A stretch of 11,815 nucleotides of DNA. Source: an uncultured Fidelibacterota bacterium. Its GTDB lineage: Bacteria; Marinisomatota; Marinisomatia; SCGC-AAA003-L08; GCA-002707645. The stretch covers positions 1 through 11,815 of the forward strand of contig CAJWAW010000021.1 of NCBI GenBank assembly GCA_913020255.1. Direction: 5' to 3'. The notes beneath the pieces were generated by a model. It made no database searches, was not told the origin of the DNA, and worked only from the letters and a program-made list of their open reading frames with translations. A program made the position numbers and the translations under genes. Within the stretch, counting starts at the first letter, position 1, and the number at the start of each line of letters is the position of its first letter. Below, in pieces: positions 1-5,892 of this stretch.

Positions 1-1
1 T

Positions 2-1576
2 AGAATTGATAAATTTAATTATCAAAATTTAGAAAATATTAATGATATTGTTCCAGATTATGTTTTGTCAGATATAAAAGAATTTAATTATAGTAGTGAA
101 ATGGAGGTTGTTAAATATGATCTGATTCCTAATTATGGAGATAGAATTTATAAAACTGAATTCATTAATCCATATAATCTTTCTGCTGATTTTGGAACAA
201 AGTTTTTAAATTCAAGTACACATTTGAAATTAGGATTGTATCCTCAATATAAAAAAAAGAATTTCTTTATTTCCATGGACATTGAATCATATGTGAATCC
301 ATCAGGAAATAATATTGATGATGATTGGGATGACATATTTGATATTATTGACAAATTACAGCTTTTTTATAGGTTTAATAGTGATGATAATCAAATGAAA
401 ATAGAACTAGGAAAAGTTGATAATATTAGTTTTGGTAGTGGTTATTTATTAAATGATATAAGTAATTCAATTGATTATCCAAGAATACGATATTCTGGAT
501 TATCATTAGATTATATTTTTGATATTGATTTTATGGATTTTACATTAGTCGTTCCAAGCATTAGAGATTTCCAGAATTCTGGAGGGGTTATTGGGGCTAG
601 AACTTCATTATTTATATCGCATAACTTTCCTTTAACACTTGGCTTTGGATTTGTGGCAGATCTCAATCAATTTTCTCAAATATCAAATTATTTAAATGTT
701 AATATGAGTAGAAGAAGAACTGTTTATGGTGCAGAATTTGATTTTAGTTATAAATTAGTATCTGATTTAGATTTTCAAATGAATGTTTTTGGTGAATTTG
801 TTGGTTTGTGGTATCCAGAATATACTTATTATATTTTATCAAATGACAATGATGTTTCTGATGATTTAAGATGGAGGAAGGGTACTTGGGGATTTAATGC
901 ACCTGGTATATCTTTAAAATTTGATAATAGATATTTACTAAATATATCGTTTAATTATAATTCTGGAATATTTATGCCTAATTATTTTAATTCTACATAT
1001 TTATATAATAGGGTAAGATATTTTAAAGCTAATTTAGAACAGGTCCAGTTTGATAATGACTTCCCAATAGTTCAAAAGCAAATTAATTCTTTAAATCAAA
1101 ATTTCCTTATAGAATGTGAACAAGGACCTAATGCAGAATGTGAATATTTAATTCCTAAGGATGTATATCCTGTTTTATTTTCAAATGATGGTTTTAGTCC
1201 AAATAATACCTATGGTCTATCAACAGAATTTATGTATAATTTTCATAGTTATATGGATGTTTCAGTCAATTCTTCTGTTTTTGTAGAGGATAAAAATAGC
1301 TCAAAATCATACTCCACATTCCAATTTAATTTTAATATAAATAAAGGATTTATAAGAAATTTAAATAATTTAAAGTTTTATTATTCAAATATATTTTTCT
1401 CAAAATTTTCTGATAAATATAGGATGAATTATGGAATAGAGTCTGAGGTACAATTACCTATGAGATTATCTTTGATAATTAATGTGGGACAAGTATATTA
1501 TGATTCAAATAATATTATTGATAATAATATTGATAGGATGTCAAATTCATCAGTTAATCTTAAATATAATTTTTAA
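2..1576 (+). CDS. Putative outer-membrane beta-barrel protein (5' end outside window)
   Basis: The reading frame is open from base 2 to a TAA at 1574-1576, so the gene starts upstream of the window and about 524 residues are visible. A TTG at 65 could be read as a start, but 21 sense codons precede it and no Shine-Dalgarno sequence is near, so I treat it as internal. The protein is rich in Asn, Ser, Asp, Tyr and Phe, with many short stretches of alternating polar and hydrophobic residues separated by Asn/Asp-rich turns. It ends in a beta-strand with a C-terminal phenylalanine (SSVNLKYNF), the usual end signal of BAM-inserted outer-membrane barrels. No enzymatic motif is visible. The stretch around positions 400-510 (GKVDNISFGSGYLLND, then RIRYSGLSLDY) resembles porin-like barrel strands but I cannot name a family. 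An outer-membrane location is an inference. The next gene starts 5 bp downstream, suggesting co-transcription. Confidence 0.6.
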   Translation, partial: RIDKFNYQNLENINDIVPDYVLSDIKEFNYSSEMEVVKYDLIPNYGDRIYKTEFINPYNLSADFGTKFLNSSTHLKLGLYPQYKKKNFFISMDIESYVNPSGNNIDDDWDDIFDIIDKLQLFYRFNSDDNQMKIELGKVDNISFGSGYLLNDISNSIDYPRIRYSGLSLDYIFDIDFMDFTLVVPSIRDFQNSGGVIGARTSLFISHNFPLTLGFGFVADLNQFSQISNYLNVNMSRRRTVYGAEFDFSYKLVSDLDFQMNVFGEFVGLWYPEYTYYILSNDNDVSDDLRWRKGTWGFNAPGISLKFDNRYLLNISFNYNSGIFMPNYFNSTYLYNRVRYFKANLEQVQFDNDFPIVQKQINSLNQNFLIECEQGPNAECEYLIPKDVYPVLFSNDGFSPNNTYGLSTEFMYNFHSYMDVSVNSSVFVEDKNSSKSYSTFQFNFNINKGFIRNLNNLKFYYSNIFFSKFSDKYRMNYGIESEVQLPMRLSLIINVGQVYYDSNNIIDNNIDRMSNSSVNLKYNF

Positions 1577-1581
1577 TTAAA

Positions 1582-1785
1582 ATGGCTAAGTCTTTTATTA
1601 TTTCACTAGTAGGAATGTCATTAATAGGAATATCAATTGGATATGTTTTTGGCTTTTATATACATAAATACTTTTTATATAATTATTTATTATATTTAGC
1701 TGTTTTTATAATGGGAATAGGGTGTTTTATGATGATTTATGCAGCTTTATTCTTGAAGGAGAAAAATAATGCCTTTGAAAAATAA
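1582..1785 (+). CDS. Small two-helix membrane protein, possibly AtpZ/AtpI-like
   Basis: This 67-residue protein has two hydrophobic helices (about residues 5-27 and 33-58) separated by a short HKYFLYNYLL turn, and a charged C-terminal tail (KEKNNAFEK). The glycine-rich first helix (GMSLIGISIGYVFGF) and the second helix with MGIG resemble AtpZ/AtpI-type accessory proteins of F-type ATP synthase. The typical Asp between the helices is replaced by His, and no atp genes are visible, so this is only a suggestion. The gene starts at an ATG 5 bp after the barrel gene, with no clear Shine-Dalgarno, and its last 17 bases overlap the following gene, implying translational coupling. It is an inner-membrane protein of unknown function. 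Confidence 0.6.
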   Translation: MAKSFIISLVGMSLIGISIGYVFGFYIHKYFLYNYLLYLAVFIMGIGCFMMIYAALFLKEKNNAFEK

Positions 1786-2077
1786 TAATAATAATAAATC
1801 AAATTTAGCTTCTTCGAGTGATAAAAGAGGTGCAATGTTAATTCAAATTGATGAATTAATGGAGAAGATAGATAATGATTATGGACCATTTATTTTAGAT
1901 GAGTTAAAAAATAGATTAGAATTTACAATCCAAGAATTTAATAGTGATTTAAGGACTGTTTTAAAAGAAACTTTTGAAAAGCATGATAGCTTAAATCAGA
2001 AAGATAAAAAAAGTAATTCTGATGATGAAATTCCTTCTTTTATTGCAGAGCATCAAAAAAAACGACAGAAAAAATAA
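1769..2077 (+). CDS. Small charged, mostly helical protein of unknown function
   Basis: This 102-residue protein has no recognised family. It has an Asn-rich N-terminus (KNNNNNK, encoded by five AAT codons) and then a predicted helical core at about residues 22-75 rich in Glu, Asp, Leu and Lys (IDELMEKIDNDYGPFILDEL and on to about residue 70). A Lys/Asp/Ser-rich linker and a very basic end (QKKRQKK) follow. It has no signal peptide or membrane segment, so it is probably cytoplasmic. The start is well supported: AAGGAG at 1756-1761 lies 7 bases before the ATG, inside the upstream gene. The basic tail could bind nucleic acid, but nothing in the sequence proves that. The SRP RNA begins about 10 bp after its stop codon. 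Confidence 0.7.
   Translation: MPLKNNNNNKSNLASSSDKRGAMLIQIDELMEKIDNDYGPFILDELKNRLEFTIQEFNSDLRTVLKETFEKHDSLNQKDKKSNSDDEIPSFIAEHQKKRQKK
1781..1795 (+). repeat. (AAT)5 trinucleotide repeat
   Basis: Five tandem AAT units encode Asn5-Asn9 of the 102-residue protein. The array also contains the TAA stop of the preceding 67-residue gene in another frame. Changes in unit number would stay in frame for the downstream gene. This is a common low-complexity feature in AT-rich genomes and may have no function. Confidence 0.75.
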
Positions 2078-2086
2078 TATTAAATT

Positions 2087-2351
2087 CTGTGCTAGATGGG
2101 GAACTAGCGGTTCCTTGTAACCTGAAATCCGCTATATGCAGGGTTGAACTCCAATTTGAGGGATTGGAAGAATTTAATGTATTTATAAAAGCGGTGTTGA
2201 TATTTTCAGCTTTACGCAATAGGTGTTATTTTAATCCCGCCAGATCTGGAAGGAAGCAACGGTAGAATAATAATTATGTGCCGTAAAATCCTGAGATTGA
2301 GCTGGCTATATGAAACATTATGTTAATAAAATTTCAATAATTGGTGCACAG
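2087..2351 (+). ncRNA. ffs: Signal recognition particle RNA, large bacterial form with Alu domain
   Basis: This is the RNA core of the signal recognition particle, which with Ffh targets nascent membrane and secreted proteins. The S-domain hairpin is unmistakable: CAGATCTGGAAGGAAGCAAC at 2241-2260, with the GGAA tetraloop and the conserved GGAAGGAAGCA. In the usual C-C-GGAA-G-G closing stem, the base before the loop is U here, giving a U-G wobble. The 5' part (2089-2152) matches the Alu domain of Gram-positive-type SRP RNA: GTGCTAG, then TAGCGG (2105-2110) pairing with CCGCTA (2129-2134), a TGTAA loop motif at 2116-2120, and GCAGGGTTGAACTCC. The ends close as CTGTGC (2087-2092) with GCACAG (2346-2351), giving about 265 nt. 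A TAATAT at 2075-2080 could be a -10 box, but I see no convincing -35. There is no terminator before dnaX, so the 3' end is probably made by processing. Exact ends are estimated from the closing helix. Confidence 0.93.
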
Positions 2352-2365
2352 GATTATTTTAAAAT

Positions 2366-3985
2366 ATGAGTTATCAAATATTATCATTAAAGTGGAGACC
2401 TAAAAAGTTTTCTGATATTGTAGGTCAAAAACATATATCTCAAGCTTTAGCTAACGCAATAAAGTTAGATAGGGTTGCTCATGCTTTTACCTTTTCAGGT
2501 CCAAGAGGAGTAGGTAAAACTTCTACAGCTAGAATTTTATCTCAAGAATTAAATGATGTAAAAAATCTAAATCAATCAATTGATATTATAGAGATGGATG
2601 CAGCTTCAAATAGAGGAATTGATGAAATTCGTAATTTGAGAGAAAGTGCTCAATATGCGCCAAGTTCAGGTAAATATAAAATTTATATAATTGATGAAGC
2701 ACATATGCTAACTAAAGAAGCATTTAATGCTTTGCTTAAAACCCTAGAGGAACCACCTAGTCATGTTGTATTTATTCTAGCAACAACTGAATTATATAAA
2801 ATGCCTGAGACTATAGTTTCTCGAACTCAGAGATATGATTTTAAGCGATTAACTGTTGATGAAATGTATTCTCAAATGAAGTATATATTAAAGCATGAGA
2901 ATATTAATTCAGATGATGAAAGTTTGTATAAAATTGCAGAAAAAGCAGATGGAAGCATGAGAGATGCTTTAAGTATATTAGATCAAATAATATGTGTTTG
3001 CGGTAATGAAATTAATATTGATACCGTTATGTCTACACTTGGAATTATAGATGAAAGTAGTTTTTTTAGTATTTTATTGTTAGTAGGTCAAAGAAAAAGC
3101 GGAGATATGTTTGATATCTTTAATGAGATTATATTGTCAGAAGTTTCAATTGATAATTTCATTGAAGGTTTTATAAAATTTGTTAATACGTTTATTCTTT
3201 CAAACGCTACAAATCATAAGAAATATCAAAGCTTTAAAGATAACTACAATTTAGATAAAATTGATTTCAGTGAATTGGATTTACTTAGATTATTAGATGT
3301 TTTAATAAAATTTCAACTTTCATTAAAACAAATCCAACAGCCGAGAATTGCTACTGAAAATTTATTGCTTAAGTTATCTTATTTTGATAATTCTATTGAT
3401 GTTAGTTTTTTTTTAAATAATGCGAGTAGTAATACTTCTTTTGCAAACAAAGAGGTAAAGTTAGATAAAGAAGCTGGTTATGCAAAATCAAAGAAAGTTG
3501 TTGTTAATACAATAAAATCTTCAAATGATATAAAGTCTAAAAATGTAAATAATAAATATACAATAGATAAAAAACCTGTATCAATCGATTCAAATAAAAC
3601 AACTGTTAATTCAAAAACAAATAATGATTTTAAATTAACAGTAGATGATTTTTATAATAATTGGGATAATATTTTATCTTTAATAAATAAAGTAAATATT
3701 ATTCATTCATTAGAGAAGATAAAAATTGAAAAATTTAATAAAGATAAAATTATTATTAAGGTTCTAGATATAAATGAATTTATTTTTAAAAATATAATAA
3801 AAGAATTAGATCTTATAAATTCAAAAATTAATGAATATTTTAATATTAAAATAATATTAGAATTGGAGTATTTACAAACTGATACGAAAGAAGAAAAGAT
3901 TAGCGTAAATAAGGTTGTTCAAGATAAAGATAATCCTTTATTTATGGATGCCTTAAATAAATTTAGAGGTGAAATTATAAAATAG
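2366..3985 (+). CDS. dnaX: DNA polymerase III subunit tau/gamma (clamp-loader ATPase)
   Basis: DnaX is the AAA+ motor of the clamp loader, which opens the beta clamp and places it on primed DNA. The 539-residue protein begins with the typical LKWRPKKFSDIVGQ. It carries Walker A GPRGVGKT (45-52), Walker B with DEAH (108-113), a sensor-1 region FILATTELYK (136-145), an SRx arginine-finger motif as SRT (152-154; usually SRC) and sensor 2 GSMRDALSILDQ (196-207). Domain III ends near residue 340 (PRIATENLLLKLSYF). A low-complexity Lys/Asn/Ser linker (about 350-425) and a C-terminal domain (about 426-539) follow, as expected for a tau-length product. Two departures stand out: the four-cysteine zinc module between Walker A and MDAASNRG is missing, and a T9 run sits exactly where a gamma-type product would end. 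AGGA at 2350-2353 is a weak ribosome site lying 12 bases before the ATG. ybaB follows after 12 bp. Confidence 0.96.
   Translation: MSYQILSLKWRPKKFSDIVGQKHISQALANAIKLDRVAHAFTFSGPRGVGKTSTARILSQELNDVKNLNQSIDIIEMDAASNRGIDEIRNLRESAQYAPSSGKYKIYIIDEAHMLTKEAFNALLKTLEEPPSHVVFILATTELYKMPETIVSRTQRYDFKRLTVDEMYSQMKYILKHENINSDDESLYKIAEKADGSMRDALSILDQIICVCGNEINIDTVMSTLGIIDESSFFSILLLVGQRKSGDMFDIFNEIILSEVSIDNFIEGFIKFVNTFILSNATNHKKYQSFKDNYNLDKIDFSELDLLRLLDVLIKFQLSLKQIQQPRIATENLLLKLSYFDNSIDVSFFLNNASSNTSFANKEVKLDKEAGYAKSKKVVVNTIKSSNDIKSKNVNNKYTIDKKPVSIDSNKTTVNSKTNNDFKLTVDDFYNNWDNILSLINKVNIIHSLEKIKIEKFNKDKIIIKVLDINEFIFKNIIKELDLINSKINEYFNIKIILELEYLQTDTKEEKISVNKVVQDKDNPLFMDALNKFRGEIIK
3406..3420 (+). promoter_or_regulatory. 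Candidate slippage / programmed frameshift site in dnaX
   Basis: Nine consecutive T (3406-3414) are followed by AAATAA. In the zero frame they read AGT TTT TTT TTA AAT (Ser347-Phe-Phe-Leu-Asn). Loss of one T gives TAA immediately after Phe349. Gain of one T, or a -1 ribosomal slip at T TTT TTA (3409-3415), gives an extra Phe, then Lys351 and TAA at 3418-3420. Both outcomes would yield a protein of about 350 residues ending just after clamp-loader domain III, like the gamma form made by ribosomal frameshifting in E. coli and by transcriptional slippage on an A9 run in Thermus thermophilus. Only a weak TTTG/CAAA stem lies downstream (about 3438-3453). That slippage really occurs is an inference. 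Confidence 0.4.
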
Positions 3986-3997
3986 GAGTATTGTGAT

Positions 3998-4318
3998 ATG
4001 CTTAAAGGTATGACAAACATATATAAACAAGCACAAAAGATGCAGAAAGATATGAAAAGAGTGCAAAATGAGTTAACTGAATTGGAAGTTGATGGCCAGT
4101 CTGGGGGTGGTATGGTCAAAATAATTGTTAATGGTAAGAAAGAGCCACTTTCTATTACTATTAATGATGATATATTTAAGGAAGATAAAGAAATGGTAGA
4201 GGATCTTGTGTTAGCTGCTATGAAAAATGCATTGCATAATGCAGATAAAATTGCAGAAGAAAAAATGAAAGCTATAACTGGTGGAGCTATGCCAAACTTT
4301 AATATTCCAGGTTTTTAA
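3998..4318 (+). CDS. ybaB: YbaB/EbfC family nucleoid-associated DNA-binding protein
   Basis: This 106-residue protein has the usual family length and pattern: an N-terminal helix (MTNIYKQAQKMQKDMKRVQN), the segment LEVDGQSGGGMVKIIVNGKKE, the strand LSITINDDIF, a second helix region (MVEDLVLAAMKNALHNADKI) and a glycine/methionine-rich end (GGAMPNFNIPGF). Family members are dimeric DNA-binding proteins that coat or bridge DNA and are commonly encoded between dnaX and recR, as here. The start is supported by AGGAG at 3984-3988, nine bases upstream of the ATG and overlapping the dnaX stop codon. Its stop shares a base with the recR start (TAATG). Confidence 0.95.
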   Translation: MLKGMTNIYKQAQKMQKDMKRVQNELTELEVDGQSGGGMVKIIVNGKKEPLSITINDDIFKEDKEMVEDLVLAAMKNALHNADKIAEEKMKAITGGAMPNFNIPGF

Positions 4319-4911
4319 TGACAGCGTATCCTGAAAGTTTACAGAATCTAATTAAACAATTTTCAAAATTGCCAGGTGTTGGTAAGAAAACAGCTGAACG
4401 TTTATCTATTTATATTTTAAATGCTAATACTGATCAAGTATTAGATTTTTCAAAATCTCTGAAAAATTTAAAAGATACCATTGAATCATGTTCTATATGT
4501 AATTGTTTAATAGAAGGTGAATTATGCCATATTTGTAATGATGTATATAGAAATGATGAGATATTATGTGTAGTAAAAGACCCTACTGATATATTCTTAA
4601 TTGAAAAGTCGTCGTTTAAAGGTAAATACCATGTATTAGGTGGGCTCATATCTCCATTAGATGGTATTTCTCCAGAAAATCTAAATTTTGATTCGCTTTT
4701 TAAGAGACTAGGTGACATTAAAGAAGTAATTTTGGCAATAGATCCATCTCAGGAGGGCGATATGACTATATTATATTTAACTGATAAATTAAAAAATGAA
4801 AAAATTAAAGTTAGTCGATTAGCTAGGGGAATTCCTGTAGGATCTAGCATAGAGTTTATAGATCAGACTACATTGACTTATTCCTTAAATGATAGAGTCG
4901 AAATAAAATAA
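4318..4911 (+). CDS. recR: Recombination mediator protein RecR
   Basis: RecR works with RecO (and RecF) to load RecA on single-strand gaps coated by SSB. The 197-residue length is typical. It has an N-terminal helix-hairpin-helix (LPGVGKKTAERLS, 18-30) and a zinc finger with Cys58, Cys61, Cys70 and Cys73 (CSIC...CHIC). A Toprim domain follows (about 81-175) with LCVVKDPTD and the acidic strand VILAIDPSQEGD, where the family more often has NPTxEGE. The C-terminal part (VSRLARGIPVGSSIEFIDQ) is highly conserved. Unlike the neighbouring DnaX, this protein keeps its zinc ligands. The ATG shares its A with the ybaB stop, and its own stop shares its last base with the pgsA start, so translation is probably coupled. 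Confidence 0.96.
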   Translation: MTAYPESLQNLIKQFSKLPGVGKKTAERLSIYILNANTDQVLDFSKSLKNLKDTIESCSICNCLIEGELCHICNDVYRNDEILCVVKDPTDIFLIEKSSFKGKYHVLGGLISPLDGISPENLNFDSLFKRLGDIKEVILAIDPSQEGDMTILYLTDKLKNEKIKVSRLARGIPVGSSIEFIDQTTLTYSLNDRVEIK

Positions 4912-5468
4912 TGCAATTTAAATATTTACCTAACATGCTATCTTTTTCAAGATTGCTCATAGCACCATTTTTTATTTTATTTATGTTGAAAAATACTTTT
5001 TATTACAAAATTTATTCTATTTTATTTTTTTCTTTAGGTTCTTTGTCAGATTTTCTAGATGGTTATCTTGCAAGGAAATATAATAATGTATCAACTTTAG
5101 GCAAGTATATTGATCCATTGGCAGATAAGGTATTGATTTTTTCAAGCTTTTATATTCTATATTTGTTTTATCCTGAGGTGGTTCAAAGTTGGATGATCCT
5201 AATAATATTTTTTAGAGATGTATTTACTATGTTTTTAAGAACTTGTCTTATTAATAATAAAATTATTTTTGAAACAAGCTTTACAGCTAGAATAAAAACT
5301 TTATTTCAAATAATTGTCATTCATATATTTTTAATGTTTCATATTTATAACCCGGGATTAATATTGCAGTATAAATTTTTTAATATATTAATTTTATCTG
5401 CTGTATTATTGACAGTTATTTCAATATTTCCATACTTTAGATTTTTTACTGTAAATGAATCTAATTAA
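4911..5468 (+). CDS. pgsA: CDP-diacylglycerol--glycerol-3-phosphate 3-phosphatidyltransferase
   Basis: This integral membrane enzyme transfers a phosphatidyl group from CDP-diacylglycerol to glycerol-3-phosphate, giving phosphatidylglycerophosphate. The CDP-alcohol phosphotransferase signature is complete: D47-x2-D50-G51-x2-A54-R55-x8-G64-x3-D68-x3-D72, supplying the two-metal catalytic site. The N-terminus (LPNMLSFSRLLIAPFFI) is the typical family start. Several hydrophobic helices follow over 185 residues, the usual length. The ATG overlaps the recR stop by one base and there is no separate Shine-Dalgarno. The next gene, pgpA, encodes the phosphatase acting on the product, and the two genes overlap by 14 bases. 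Pairing with PgpA favours the PG-synthase assignment over other CDP-alcohol transferases. Confidence 0.93.
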   Translation: MQFKYLPNMLSFSRLLIAPFFILFMLKNTFYYKIYSILFFSLGSLSDFLDGYLARKYNNVSTLGKYIDPLADKVLIFSSFYILYLFYPEVVQSWMILIIFFRDVFTMFLRTCLINNKIIFETSFTARIKTLFQIIVIHIFLMFHIYNPGLILQYKFFNILILSAVLLTVISIFPYFRFFTVNESN

Positions 5469-5892
5469 TTTTTTTATTTCGGGTTTTTATATTGGATATG
5501 TGAAATATGCGCCAGGATCTTTAGCTAGTATTATTTCAATAATATTCTTTTTTTTTATTCCCAATATTATTTTTTATAACATTATTGTTTTAATTTTTCT
5601 TTTAATTGTTGGTTTTTATTTATGTTTTGTTTTTTCTAAAAATTCATCAGAAAATGATCCTTCTTATATTGTAATTGATGAAATTATTGGTATGTATATT
5701 TCGGTTTTTATGTTACCTAAAATAATTTATTTATATATCATTTCTTTTATACTTTTTAGATTTTTTGATATATATAAACCTGGAATTATATATAAATCCC
5801 AAAGATTAAAATATGGATTGGGTATTATGATAGATGATGTGATTTCAGGAATTCTTTCTTTATTAATTTGCTGGAGTATTTATTTATGGTAA
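5455..5892 (+). CDS. pgpA: Phosphatidylglycerophosphatase A
   Basis: PgpA removes the terminal phosphate from phosphatidylglycerophosphate to give phosphatidylglycerol at the inner membrane. The 145-residue protein has all the family blocks: GYVKYAPGSLAS (14-25), DPSYIVIDEIIGM (68-80), FILFRFFDIYKPG (98-110) and GLGIMIDDVISG (121-132), with the acidic residues expected to bind metal. Hydrophobic segments separate them. A T9 run (5548-5556) encodes Phe-Phe-Phe in the first membrane helix. The start overlaps the end of pgsA by 14 bases and no Shine-Dalgarno is evident. Its stop overlaps the cinA start in ATGGTAA. Partnership with PgsA makes the function well supported. Confidence 0.93.
   Translation: MNLINFFISGFYIGYVKYAPGSLASIISIIFFFFIPNIIFYNIIVLIFLLIVGFYLCFVFSKNSSENDPSYIVIDEIIGMYISVFMLPKIIYLYIISFILFRFFDIYKPGIIYKSQRLKYGLGIMIDDVISGILSLLICWSIYLW

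Noticed and set aside
65..67. TTG as start of the first gene
   Set aside because: The frame is open back to base 2 with barrel-like composition and there is no ribosome site before the TTG. The gene most likely starts upstream of the window.
3919..4718. Leftward open frames opposite dnaX/ybaB (3919-4119) and recR (4434-4718)
   Set aside because: Antisense to clear genes, no family resemblance, composition explained by the opposite strand.
5548..5556. T9 run in pgpA as a frameshift site
   Set aside because: It encodes Phe in a membrane helix and lies early in the gene; a truncated product would have no catalytic block. It serves as a background control for the dnaX run.
5868..5885. Six-codon N-terminal extension of cinA from a TTG
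   Set aside because: The ATG at 5886 has GGAG nine bases upstream and matches the usual CinA N-terminus; the extension would cover that ribosome site.
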